This document shows, piece by piece, positions 1 through 7,093 of a stretch of DNA of 64,000 nt. The notes below the pieces were generated by a model. The model ran no database searches, was not told the origin of the DNA, and was given only the letters and a program-made list of their open reading frames with translations. Source of the stretch: an uncultured Eubacteriales bacterium (GTDB lineage Bacteria > Bacillota > Clostridia > Peptostreptococcales > Anaerovoracaceae); contig CACYFF010000009.1 in NCBI GenBank assembly GCA_902773665.1, positions 27,964-91,963 on the forward strand, in the 5' to 3' direction. Position numbers and translations under genes: made by a program. Within the stretch, counting starts at the first letter, position 1. Every line of letters starts with the position of its first letter.

Positions 1-690
1 ATCGGAAAGACCCTGCCGGTCAAGGTCACGAGAGTCGACCAGCGCAGAAACAAGGCTGTCTTCTCCCACAAGGCTTTCCTCACCGAAGAGAAGCATAAGA
101 AGATCGCAGAAATTTGGGAGACCCTCAATGTCGGCGACGTCGTCGAAGGCAAGGTCATGAGATTCACCGACTACGGCGCATTCGTAGACATCGGCGGCAT
201 CGACGGACTGCTCCACATCTCCGAGATCAGCTGGGGCAAGCTCAGACATCCCCAGGAAGCGCTGGAGATCGGTCAGATCGTCAACGTCAAGATCCTCAGC
301 ATGAACCCCGAAAAGGGCAAGATCTCTCTGGGTCTCAAGCAGAACGCTCCCGAACCCTGGTCCGTCATCGACGAGAACTATCACGAAGGCGACATCGTCA
401 AGGGCAAGGTCGCTCAGATCAAGGAATACGGCGCATTCGTAGAACTGGCTCCGGGCCTCGACGGTCTGGTGCACATCTCCGAAGTAGCTCATAAGAGAGT
501 CGGCAAGATCTCCGACGAGCTGCAGATCGGCCAGGAGATCAATGCGAAGATCCTGGAGATCGACAAGGAGAAGAGAAGAATCTCCCTGTCCATCAAGGCT
601 ACGCTGCCTCTCCCCGGTTCCGAGGAAGAAGCGAAGGCCGAAGCTCCCGCAGAGGAAGCTCCTGCCGAAGAGGCTCCCGCAGAAGCTTAA
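1..690 (+). CDS. rpsA: 30S ribosomal protein S1-like S1-domain protein (5' end outside window)
   Basis: The reading frame is open from base 1, so the start lies upstream. The 229 visible residues hold the tail of one S1 domain (about 1-35) and two complete S1 RNA-binding folds (about 43-112 and 129-198). Each complete fold has the typical G-x-V...YGAFV-[DE]...GL-[LV]-HISE pattern. The tail is an acidic Ala/Glu/Pro repeat (AEEAP units), common at the C-terminus of S1-like proteins. S1 proteins bind mRNA on the small ribosomal subunit. In Clostridia the domain is also found fused behind IspH, and the missing N-terminus prevents telling the two apart. A strong intrinsic terminator follows. Confidence 0.85.
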   Translation: MGKTLPVKVTRVDQRRNKAVFSHKAFLTEEKHKKIAEIWETLNVGDVVEGKVMRFTDYGAFVDIGGIDGLLHISEISWGKLRHPQEALEIGQIVNVKILSMNPEKGKISLGLKQNAPEPWSVIDENYHEGDIVKGKVAQIKEYGAFVELAPGLDGLVHISEVAHKRVGKISDELQIGQEINAKILEIDKEKRRISLSIKATLPLPGSEEEAKAEAPAEEAPAEEAPAEA

Positions 691-702
691 TTCCGGTCAC
701 CG

Positions 703-735
703 AGCCCCAACCGCCCAGGCGGTATGGGGCTTTTT
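703..735 (+). terminator. Intrinsic terminator after the S1 gene
   Basis: AGCCCC and ACCGCC pair with GGCGGT and GGGGCT to form a G+C-rich hairpin, followed directly by TTTTT. The in-frame ATG at 724 lies inside the hairpin, which argues against it as the start of the next gene. Confidence 0.85.
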
Positions 736-753
736 CCTTATACTAACGGCATC

Positions 754-1281
754 ATGAGTTCAGACAAGCGTACAAACATCATATTGATCGGCATGCCCGG
801 CAGCGGTAAGACCACGGTGGGCCGCATCCTTGCGGACAAACTGGATCTGCTGCAGGCCGACGGCGACAAGATCATCATCGAGTCGGAGGGACGTCCGCTC
901 CAGGAGATCCTGGATACGGAGGGCAAGGAGTATTTCCTGTCCCTGGAAGGCCGTGTGCTGGCAAGCCTGGACTATGAGAACTACGTTATCTCGCCGGGAG
1001 GCAGTGCCTGCTATTATCCCGATGCCATGAAACACCTGTCGGAGATCGGCCACATCATCTATCTCAACGTGGAATTTCCGGAGATCGAACGGCGGGTCAC
1101 GAACCTGGAGACCCGGGGCATCGTGTTCAAACCCGGACAGACCTTCGAGGATCTGTACAACGAGCGCACGCCGCTGTACGAAAAGTACGCGGAATTCGTG
1201 GTCTGCTCCACGGGTCAGGAGCCGGAAGAAACGGCAAACGAAGTATTGAAACTGCTGGGATACGACATTCCGGAAGAATAG
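754..1281 (+). CDS. aroK: Shikimate kinase-like P-loop kinase
   Basis: The 175-residue product has Walker A (GMPGSGKTT, residues 13-21), a DGD motif matching the DxD site, and RTPLY, the conserved substrate/lid arginine motif of shikimate kinases. These enzymes phosphorylate shikimate at the 3-OH in the chorismate pathway. The start at 754 is chosen because the upstream in-frame ATG is inside the preceding terminator. No Shine-Dalgarno sequence precedes 754; a TATACT -10 box at 739-744 would start the RNA at or within a few bases of the ATG. Two family signatures are altered: the FR arginine is Leu (EYFLSLE) and GGG reads GGS. The true substrate is therefore less certain, and no other aro genes are nearby. 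Confidence 0.75.
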   Translation: MSSDKRTNIILIGMPGSGKTTVGRILADKLDLLQADGDKIIIESEGRPLQEILDTEGKEYFLSLEGRVLASLDYENYVISPGGSACYYPDAMKHLSEIGHIIYLNVEFPEIERRVTNLETRGIVFKPGQTFEDLYNERTPLYEKYAEFVVCSTGQEPEETANEVLKLLGYDIPEE

Positions 1282-1308
1282 AAAGGCCCAAGAGGCCTTT
1301 CTTTTTTT
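1281..1308 (+). terminator. Intrinsic terminator after aroK
   Basis: GAAAGGCC and GGCCTTTC pair around CAAGA, followed by a run of T. It begins right after the aroK stop codon. Confidence 0.9.
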
Positions 1309-1321
1309 ATGCTCCATAATA

Positions 1322-1330
1322 TGGTATAAT
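1322..1330 (+). promoter_or_regulatory. Extended -10 promoter of rmuC
   Basis: TGGTATAAT is a perfect -10 box (1325-1330) with an upstream TG extension. No good -35 box is visible. A GGAGGAG ribosome binding site lies between it and the rmuC ATG. Confidence 0.6.
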
Positions 1331-1353
1331 GATATGTCTATCCGGAGGAGACC

Positions 1354-2499
1354 ATGTCCACAGTCACCATTCTAGCGATCATCATAGGCGTGCTGGCCAT
1401 TGCCGTCATCGTACTGACGGTCGCTTTGACTGCCGTGCGCCGCGATATCAGCGCACAGCGGGTGGAGATCTACCAGACGCTGCAGTCGGAGTTTTCGGAG
1501 ATGAACCGGGGATTGTCCGACCGCGCCTCGGAAGAGGACAGGCGCATGGAGTATCTGCGGGCTACCATCGAGAACCGGCTGAACGCGCTGCAGTCCTCCA
1601 ATGCCGCGGAACTGGATAAGATCCGCGCCTCCGTAGACGAAAAACTGCAGAATTCCCTGGACGAGCGCCTGGCGCGCTCCTTTGCCCAGGTGAGGGGCAG
1701 CCTGGATCAGGTGTACCGGGGCCTCGGCGAGATGCAGGGCCTCGCGCAGGACGTGGGCGATCTGAGAAAGCTCATGACCAACGTCAAGAGCCGGGGCGTG
1801 ATCGGCGAACTGCAGCTCGGAGCCATCCTGGAGCAGATCCTGGCTCCCGGACAGTACGAGGTAAACGCGCAGGTTAAGCCAAACACGCAGGAAAGAGTGG
1901 AATATGCCGTAAAAATGCCCGGAAACGGAGGCGGCAGCGTCTATCTGCCCATCGATTCTAAATTCCCCGGTGACATCTACGGCGCGCTGCAGGACGCGTA
2001 CGACAACGCGGACAGCGCCTATGCGGAAGTGCAGAGAAAACGGCTGGCGCAGTTCATCAAGTTGTCCGCGAAGGAGATCCGCGACAAATACGTCGAGCCT
2101 CCCTACACGACGGATTTTGCTGTCATGTTCCTGCCCTTCGAAGGGCTGTACGCGGAGGTCGTCAACATGGAACTGATGGAGATCTGCCAACGGGATTATA
2201 AGATCATGATCGCAGGGCCCTCCACGCTGGCTGCTCTACTCAACAGCCTGCAGATGGGATTTAGGACCCTGGCGATCCAGAAGCGCTCCACGGAAGTCTG
2301 GGGCGTTTTAGGGCAGGTGAAGGGCGAGTTCGACAAGTTTGCGGACGTGCTGGCTTCCGCGCAGCAGCGGATCAACCAGGCCAACGCCGAGCTGGATAAG
2401 CTGATCGGCGTGCGCACCCGCAGCATCCAGAAGACCCTGTCCGGCATGCAGAAACTCAGCGATCCGGACGAAGAAGAGCAAGGCGGGTGGCTGCCATGA
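1354..2499 (+). CDS. rmuC: RmuC-family DNA recombination protein
   Basis: The 381-residue protein starts with one transmembrane helix (about 5-27). A Gln/Glu/Arg-rich coiled coil (about 30-130) follows, then the RmuC domain (about 110-370) with the GVIGELQLGAILEQIL core and the IDSKFPGDIYGAL segment. RmuC is a predicted membrane-anchored nuclease that limits recombination between inverted repeats. The start has a GGAGGAG site nine bases upstream. The stop overlaps the ATG of the metallophosphoesterase (ATGA), so the two genes are translationally coupled. Confidence 0.92.
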   Translation: MSTVTILAIIIGVLAIAVIVLTVALTAVRRDISAQRVEIYQTLQSEFSEMNRGLSDRASEEDRRMEYLRATIENRLNALQSSNAAELDKIRASVDEKLQNSLDERLARSFAQVRGSLDQVYRGLGEMQGLAQDVGDLRKLMTNVKSRGVIGELQLGAILEQILAPGQYEVNAQVKPNTQERVEYAVKMPGNGGGSVYLPIDSKFPGDIYGALQDAYDNADSAYAEVQRKRLAQFIKLSAKEIRDKYVEPPYTTDFAVMFLPFEGLYAEVVNMELMEICQRDYKIMIAGPSTLAALLNSLQMGFRTLAIQKRSTEVWGVLGQVKGEFDKFADVLASAQQRINQANAELDKLIGVRTRSIQKTLSGMQKLSDPDEEEQGGWLP

Positions 2500-3221
2500 A
2501 CGTATGGGCCATCGGCGATCTGCATCTGTCGCTTGACCCCCGCATCGAAAAGCCCATGGACATCTTCGGCGGCAGCTGGGTGGGTCACGATAAAAAACTG
2601 AAGGATATCTGGCTGCGCATGGTGGAACCGGAAGACCTGGTCGTTCTCGCGGGCGACATCTCCTGGGCGCTGCGCCTGGAGGAAGCGCTGGAAGATCTGA
2701 AGTGGATCGATGCGCTGCCCGGCACGAAACTCATTTTAAAGGGCAATCACGATCTGTGGTGGTCCGGCATCTCGAAGGTGAAGAACGCCTGCAAGGACAT
2801 GCCGACGCTGCGCTTTCTGCAGCACGACGCTTTCGTCTGGGGCCGCTGCATCGTCTTCGGTTCCCGGGGCTGGACCTGTCCCGGCGCCAAGGATTACCAC
2901 GAGGAAGAAGACGGCGCCATCTACCGCAGGGAGGTGCTGCGGCTGGAGATGAGCGCAAAGGAAGCCGCGAGGCTGGCGGAGGGCGTGGATGACCCTTGCA
3001 TCGTCGGCGTGATGCATTATCCGCCCATGAACGAGAAGTTCGAGCCCAACGGATTTACGCAGATCCTGGAGCAGAGCGGTGCAAAGCAAGTCGTTTACGG
3101 CCATCTCCACGGCCAGAACGCGTTCAAGAACGGTCCGCAGGGCACTTTTCACGGGATAGAGTACAGTTTGATCTCTTTGGACAAACTGGCATGTTGTCCG
3201 AAGCTGATTTATAAAGAATAA
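2496..3221 (+). CDS. Calcineurin-like metallophosphoesterase
   Basis: The 241-residue protein has all metal-ligand motifs of the family in order: GDLH near residues 7-10, GD near 54, GNHD near 85-88, MHYPP and GHLH. It therefore looks like an active di-metal phosphoesterase. The substrate is unknown. The closest recognisable type is the small YkuE/Icc-like group annotated only as metallophosphoesterase. The start at 2496 uses the ATGA overlap with rmuC; another ATG nine bases upstream is in frame but less well placed. Confidence 0.88.
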   Translation: MNVWAIGDLHLSLDPRIEKPMDIFGGSWVGHDKKLKDIWLRMVEPEDLVVLAGDISWALRLEEALEDLKWIDALPGTKLILKGNHDLWWSGISKVKNACKDMPTLRFLQHDAFVWGRCIVFGSRGWTCPGAKDYHEEEDGAIYRREVLRLEMSAKEAARLAEGVDDPCIVGVMHYPPMNEKFEPNGFTQILEQSGAKQVVYGHLHGQNAFKNGPQGTFHGIEYSLISLDKLACCPKLIYKE

Positions 3222-3239
3222 CGAAAAAACATAAAAGGA

Positions 3240-3358
3240 GCGGGTGGTGCCCAAAGAGGCTCATCGAGCGAGTGAGCGGTGCCGCGACAACCGAGTTTGC
3301 TCCCGTCGCGGCCATGCGAATGAGCGATGATGAGGATGTGTTGGGCGACAGGACCCGC
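3240..3358 (+). repeat. Structured dispersed repeat, copy 1 (deoB leader)
   Basis: A roughly 112-base core is shared with 30976-31093, with about four differences. The + strand folds into nested stems: GCGGGT/ACCCGC (3240-3245 with 3353-3358), GCCCAA/TTGGGC (3249-3254 with 3341-3346), CTCATC/GATGAG (3260-3265 with 3329-3334) and CCGCGAC/GTCGCGG (3282-3288 with 3305-3311). The outer stem differs in sequence between copies but stays paired in both. It sits 40 bases upstream of deoB. It may be a structured RNA or leader, or a non-autonomous palindromic mobile element. No known riboswitch motif was recognised. Confidence 0.75.
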
Positions 3359-3398
3359 GCCGAGATTTTATTATCGTTTTACTAAGAAAGGCGAAACT

Positions 3399-4577
3399 AT
3401 GAAACGCGCGATCATTATGGTATTGGACAGCCTGGGCGTCGGCGAACTGCCCGATGCGGCTAATTACGGCGACGCCGGCAGCGATACCTTGGGCCATATC
3501 GCAGAACATGCGAAAAACTTTCATCCACAGAATCTGATCGATCTCGGCATCGGCTGCATCGACGGGGTCAACCCCGCCGTGCCCAAAACGGACGCTCCCA
3601 AAGCCAGCTATGCGAAGATGAAGGAGATCTCCACCGGCAAGGATACGACCACCGGACATTGGGAGATCGCGGGGCTCTACACGAAGGTCCCCTTTAAGAC
3701 ATATCCCGACGGCTTCCCCAGGGAGTTCATCGAGGAATACCAGAAGCGCATCGGCCGGGAAGTCATCGGAAACTATCCCGCCTCCGGCACCGTCATCATA
3801 GAGGAACTGGGAGATGAGCACGAAGCGACCGGCAAACCCATCGTCTACACCTCTGCGGACAGCGTGTTCCAGATCGCCTGCAATGTGGATGTGGTGCCTC
3901 TGGAAGATCTGTACCATTACTGCGAGGTGGCAAGAGAGATGCTCGTGGGCGATTGGGCCTGCGGCCGGGTCATCGCGCGGCCCTATAAAAAGAATGCGGA
4001 AGGCAAGCGGGAACGCACGTCCGACCGCAAGGACTATTCCGTTATGCCGCCCGCGCGCACGCTGCTCAACATGGTGCAGGATGCGGGGCAGGTGAGCGCC
4101 ACCGTGGGCAAGATCTCCGATATCTTCGACCGCTACGGCGTGGACCTGGGCATCCATCTGCACGATAACATGGACGGCGTGGACCGCACCCTCCAGGCGC
4201 TGGCGACGGATTTCGAGGGCCTGCTCTTCGTCAACCTCGTGGATTTCGACGCGAAATACGGCCACAGAAGGGACGTGCAGGGCTACGGCGACTGCATCAT
4301 GGAATTCGACGCCAGAGTGCCCGAACTGCTGGCCGCCCTCAAGGATGAGGACATCCTGATCTTCACGGCGGACCACGGCAACGATCCCACGGCCCACGGC
4401 ACGGACCATACGAGAGAACACGTACCCCTGCTCGTCATGGGAAAACCCGTCAAGGAAGGTGTCAACCTGGGCACGAGAACAACGTTTGCCGACATCGCCT
4501 GCACCTGCCTGGAGTGGCTGGGGATCGAAGAGAGACCCGCTATCGGAACTTCGTTCCTGAAGGAGATCTTAAAATGA
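3399..4577 (+). CDS. deoB: Phosphopentomutase
   Basis: This 392-residue enzyme interconverts ribose/deoxyribose 1-phosphate and 5-phosphate in nucleoside breakdown. Visible features are the N-terminal metal-binding VLDSLGVGELPD, the DTTTGHWE segment whose Thr85 corresponds to the phosphorylated Thr85 of Bacillus cereus DeoB, and ADHGNDPT near the C-terminus. Length is normal for the family. A GAAAGG site precedes the ATG, and the structured repeat lies in the leader. The last codons overlap pdp by four bases (ATGA), so deoB and pdp form one unit that feeds nucleoside pentose into central metabolism. Confidence 0.96.
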   Translation: MKRAIIMVLDSLGVGELPDAANYGDAGSDTLGHIAEHAKNFHPQNLIDLGIGCIDGVNPAVPKTDAPKASYAKMKEISTGKDTTTGHWEIAGLYTKVPFKTYPDGFPREFIEEYQKRIGREVIGNYPASGTVIIEELGDEHEATGKPIVYTSADSVFQIACNVDVVPLEDLYHYCEVAREMLVGDWACGRVIARPYKKNAEGKRERTSDRKDYSVMPPARTLLNMVQDAGQVSATVGKISDIFDRYGVDLGIHLHDNMDGVDRTLQALATDFEGLLFVNLVDFDAKYGHRRDVQGYGDCIMEFDARVPELLAALKDEDILIFTADHGNDPTAHGTDHTREHVPLLVMGKPVKEGVNLGTRTTFADIACTCLEWLGIEERPAIGTSFLKEILK

Positions 4578-5881
4578 TCGACATGGTAAGCATCATCGAA
4601 AAGAAAAAGACCGGACACGCGCTCTCCGAGGAGGAGATCCGCGGGTTCGTAAAGGGCGTTACGGACGGCAGCATTCCGGATTACCAGACGTCTGCGCTGC
4701 TGATGGCCATCTGCTTTCAGGGGATGACCCGGCAGGAGACGTTTACGCTGACGGACGCCATGCTGCACAGCGGTCAGACCATGGATCTTTCCGAGATCAA
4801 GGGCATTAAGGTGGACAAGCACAGCACCGGCGGCGTGGGAGACAAGACGACCCTCATCGTCGCCCCCATCGCGGCAGCCTGCGGCGTTCCCATCGCCAAG
4901 ATGAGCGGCAGAGGCCTGGGCTTTACCGGCGGCACCATCGACAAACTGGAATCCATCCCCGGATTCCGGGTGCAGCTGTCTCCGGAGGAGTTCCTGAACA
5001 CCGTGGAGACGGCGGGCATGTCCGTCGTGGGACAGACCCAGGACGTGGCGCCGGCGGACAAAAAGCTGTACGCCCTCCGGGACGTAACGGCGACCGTCAA
5101 CAACATCTCCCTCATCTCTTCGTCCATCATGAGCAAAAAGCTGGCCAGCGGGTCCGATGCGATCGTGCTGGACGTAAAGTGCGGACAGGGCAGTTTTAAC
5201 AAGACGCAGAAAGCGGCGGAGGATCTGGGCCGGCTGATGGTGGACATCGGCACCGATGCCGGCAAGAAGGTGGTGGCGGTCATCACGGACATGGACCAGC
5301 CCCTGGGCAATGCCGTCGGCAACAGCCTCGAGGTAATGGAAGCCATCGATACGCTCAAAGGCAAGGGTCCCGCCGACATGACGGAGCTGGCGCTCACGCT
5401 GTCCGGCTATATGATCTACTGCGGACAGAAGGCGGATTCCCCGGAAGAAGGGCGCCGCAAGGCGGAAGAAGCGCTTGGTAGCGGCAGGGCGTTGGACGTG
5501 TTCCGCAAATTCGTAACGATGCAGGGCGGCGACGCTTCCTGCGCAGACGATTTCGGCATCTTTAAGCAGCCGCTGCACAAGGCGGAGCTGAAGGCGGCGG
5601 AGAGCGGCTACATCGCAGGCATCCAGGCGGACAGCATCGGCCTCGCGTCCCAGCATCTGGGCGCCGGCAGACGCACGAAGGAAGACAGCATCGACCTTTC
5701 TGCGGGCATTCTGCTGAAGAAAAAGGTGGGTGACCCCATCGAAAGCGGCGAAACGCTGGCCATCCTGTACAGCGACAGCGAGGAAAAACTGGCCAATGGG
5801 CTGAAGGAAGCGGGCTCCGCCTACACTTACGCTGCGGAGGCACCGAAAAGACCCGTTCTCATCAAGGAGATCATCGAGTAA
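4574..5881 (+). CDS. pdp: Pyrimidine-nucleoside/thymidine phosphorylase
   Basis: The 435-residue enzyme cleaves pyrimidine nucleosides with phosphate to base plus pentose 1-phosphate, which DeoB then converts. The signature segment KHSTGGVGDKTTL followed by MSGRGLGFTGGTIDKLES is intact. The domain order is the family one: N-terminal helical domain, glycosyltransferase-3 domain, then C-terminal PYNP domain from about residue 345. The start is set by the ATGA overlap with deoB and an AAGGAG site. Its TAATG stop/start junction links it to the lipid kinase. Whether it prefers uridine/thymidine (Pdp) or thymidine only (DeoA) cannot be read from the sequence. Confidence 0.93.
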   Translation: MIDMVSIIEKKKTGHALSEEEIRGFVKGVTDGSIPDYQTSALLMAICFQGMTRQETFTLTDAMLHSGQTMDLSEIKGIKVDKHSTGGVGDKTTLIVAPIAAACGVPIAKMSGRGLGFTGGTIDKLESIPGFRVQLSPEEFLNTVETAGMSVVGQTQDVAPADKKLYALRDVTATVNNISLISSSIMSKKLASGSDAIVLDVKCGQGSFNKTQKAAEDLGRLMVDIGTDAGKKVVAVITDMDQPLGNAVGNSLEVMEAIDTLKGKGPADMTELALTLSGYMIYCGQKADSPEEGRRKAEEALGSGRALDVFRKFVTMQGGDASCADDFGIFKQPLHKAELKAAESGYIAGIQADSIGLASQHLGAGRRTKEDSIDLSAGILLKKKVGDPIESGETLAILYSDSEEKLANGLKEAGSAYTYAAEAPKRPVLIKEIIE

Positions 5882-6795
5882 TGAAGCATATCTTTGTGGT
5901 CAACCCGGCAGCGGGAAACGGCGCCGGATTAACGGATATCCTGCCGAAGATCCATAAGGCCCTCACCGGATTTGAAGAAGATTACGAGATCCACCGGACC
6001 TTGAGCGAGCAGGAGACCATCCTGTACTGCCGGCAGAAATGCGCTTTCGAAGGCGATGTGCGCTTTTATGCCTGCGGCGGTGACGGGACGGTCAACAACG
6101 TGCTGTCGGGCATCGCGGGACATCCGAACGCCCAGCTGGCGGTGGTACCCTGCGGCACGGGAAACGACTTCGTCCGGAATTTTACGGGAAAAGAAAACTT
6201 TTTGCAGATAGAAAAGCAGATTCACGGTTCAGTAATTCCCATCGATGTGTTAAAATGGTCGGGTGGATATGCGCTCAACATGTTCAACATCGGCGTGGAC
6301 TGCGACGTGGTCGCGGAAGCCGCCGCCATGAAGAGCGACAGGCTGAAGGGTACGGCCGCCTACGTGGCTGCTGCGCTCAAGGTTCTGCGGAAAGGCAAGA
6401 CCTACCGCATGGCCTGGACCGTGGAGGATCACCCGGAGCAGGAAGGCGAGCTGATGCTGGCCGCCATCGCCAACGGCCACTTCTGCGGCGGCGGTTTTCG
6501 GAGCTGCCCGGACGCGGAACTGAACGACGGCTATATGGATGTCTGCATCGTGCATCCCGTTCGGGGCGTAAAACTGCCGATCATGCTGGCGAGGTACCGC
6601 AAAGGAACCCATCTGCAGGGGAAAGATGCAGATCGGTATATCGAGTATATCCACTGCAAAAAGTTTAAACTCCGCGCCCTGGAACCGGTGCGCATCTCCG
6701 TGGACGGAGAGGTGCTGGATTTCCGGGATACGGAATTTGAAATATTGCCCGAGGCTCTACAGTTCGTATTGCCGGAAGGCAGCGCCTGCCTTTAG
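5881..6795 (+). CDS. Diacylglycerol kinase family lipid kinase (DagK/YegS type)
   Basis: The 304-residue protein starts with VNPAAGNG, then has the catalytic GGDGTVNNV near residue 66 and PCGTGNDFVRN. These are the hallmarks of the DAGK_cat fold, and the C-terminal YegS-like domain follows. In Bacillota such enzymes recycle diacylglycerol or phosphorylate related lipids at the membrane. The diacylglycerol would be released by lipoteichoic-acid-type polymer synthesis, and two LtaS-like genes lie downstream. That link is inference. The start overlaps the pdp stop codon by one base. Confidence 0.9.
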   Translation: MKHIFVVNPAAGNGAGLTDILPKIHKALTGFEEDYEIHRTLSEQETILYCRQKCAFEGDVRFYACGGDGTVNNVLSGIAGHPNAQLAVVPCGTGNDFVRNFTGKENFLQIEKQIHGSVIPIDVLKWSGGYALNMFNIGVDCDVVAEAAAMKSDRLKGTAAYVAAALKVLRKGKTYRMAWTVEDHPEQEGELMLAAIANGHFCGGGFRSCPDAELNDGYMDVCIVHPVRGVKLPIMLARYRKGTHLQGKDADRYIEYIHCKKFKLRALEPVRISVDGEVLDFRDTEFEILPEALQFVLPEGSACL

Positions 6796-6807
6796 CGCAG
6801 GTCTTAC

Positions 6808-6896
6808 GGAGACGTATCGAAGTGGTCATAACGGGGCTGACTCGAAATCAGTTTGGCTTAACCGCCACGTGGGTTCGAATCCCACCGTCTCCGCCA
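6808..6896 (+). tRNA. tRNA-Ser (anticodon CGA), CCA encoded
   Basis: The acceptor stem GGAGACG (6808-6814) pairs with CGTCTCC (6886-6892); G6893 is the discriminator and CCA is encoded at 6894-6896. The anticodon stem closes on the loop CTCGAAA, giving anticodon CGA (codon TCG). A long variable arm and the T arm GTGGG-TTCGAAT-CCCAC are present, as expected for a class II serine tRNA. It lies 12 bases after the lipid kinase gene. Confidence 0.95.
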
Positions 6897-6906
6897 TGGT
6901 TTTAAA

Positions 6907-6985
6907 CGGTGGGTTCGAACCCACGTGGGTTCACGTGAGGGCGAGCCGAGAGGCGACGCCCGAACGATCCCACCGTCTCCGCCAT
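6907..6985 (+). repeat. Scrambled partial copy of the tRNA-Ser 3' end with a hairpin insert
   Basis: Bases 6907-6925 are an inverted near-copy of the tRNA T arm (one base missing). Bases 6921-6932 repeat tRNA bases 6865-6876 exactly. Bases 6966-6985 repeat the tRNA tail up to CCGCCAT with one base missing. Between the two direct segments sits a 33-base insert (6933-6965). The whole folds as one long interrupted hairpin with GTGGG/CCCAC, GTTC/GAAC and GGGCG/CGCCC. It cannot be a functional tRNA. It could be an integration scar or a palindromic repeat that captured tRNA sequence. Confidence 0.75.
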
Positions 6986-6993
6986 TTTGTTTA

Positions 6994-7019
6994 AAAGGGA
7001 CCGCACCCACGGTCCCTTT
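6994..7019. terminator. Terminator hairpin after the tRNA-Ser region
   Basis: AAAGGGACCG pairs with CGGTCCCTTT around a CACCCA loop. It can act on either strand. Confidence 0.75.
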
Positions 7020-7020
7020 C

Positions 7021-7048
7021 AAAAAGCCTTGAATCCTCAAGGCTTTTT
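7021..7048. terminator. Second terminator hairpin
   Basis: AAAAAGCCTTGA pairs with TCAAGGCTTTTT around ATCC. It is a strong, symmetrical terminator that separates the tRNA region from the MATE gene. Confidence 0.85.
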
Positions 7049-7093
7049 GTTGCTGCATCCAGAAATTTTCCCAGTTACAGAACCGGTTACTAT

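Noticed and set aside
6897..6985. A second, intact tRNA gene after tRNA-Ser
   Set aside because: Only T-arm and acceptor 3' sequences are present. There is no 5' acceptor strand, D arm or anticodon arm.
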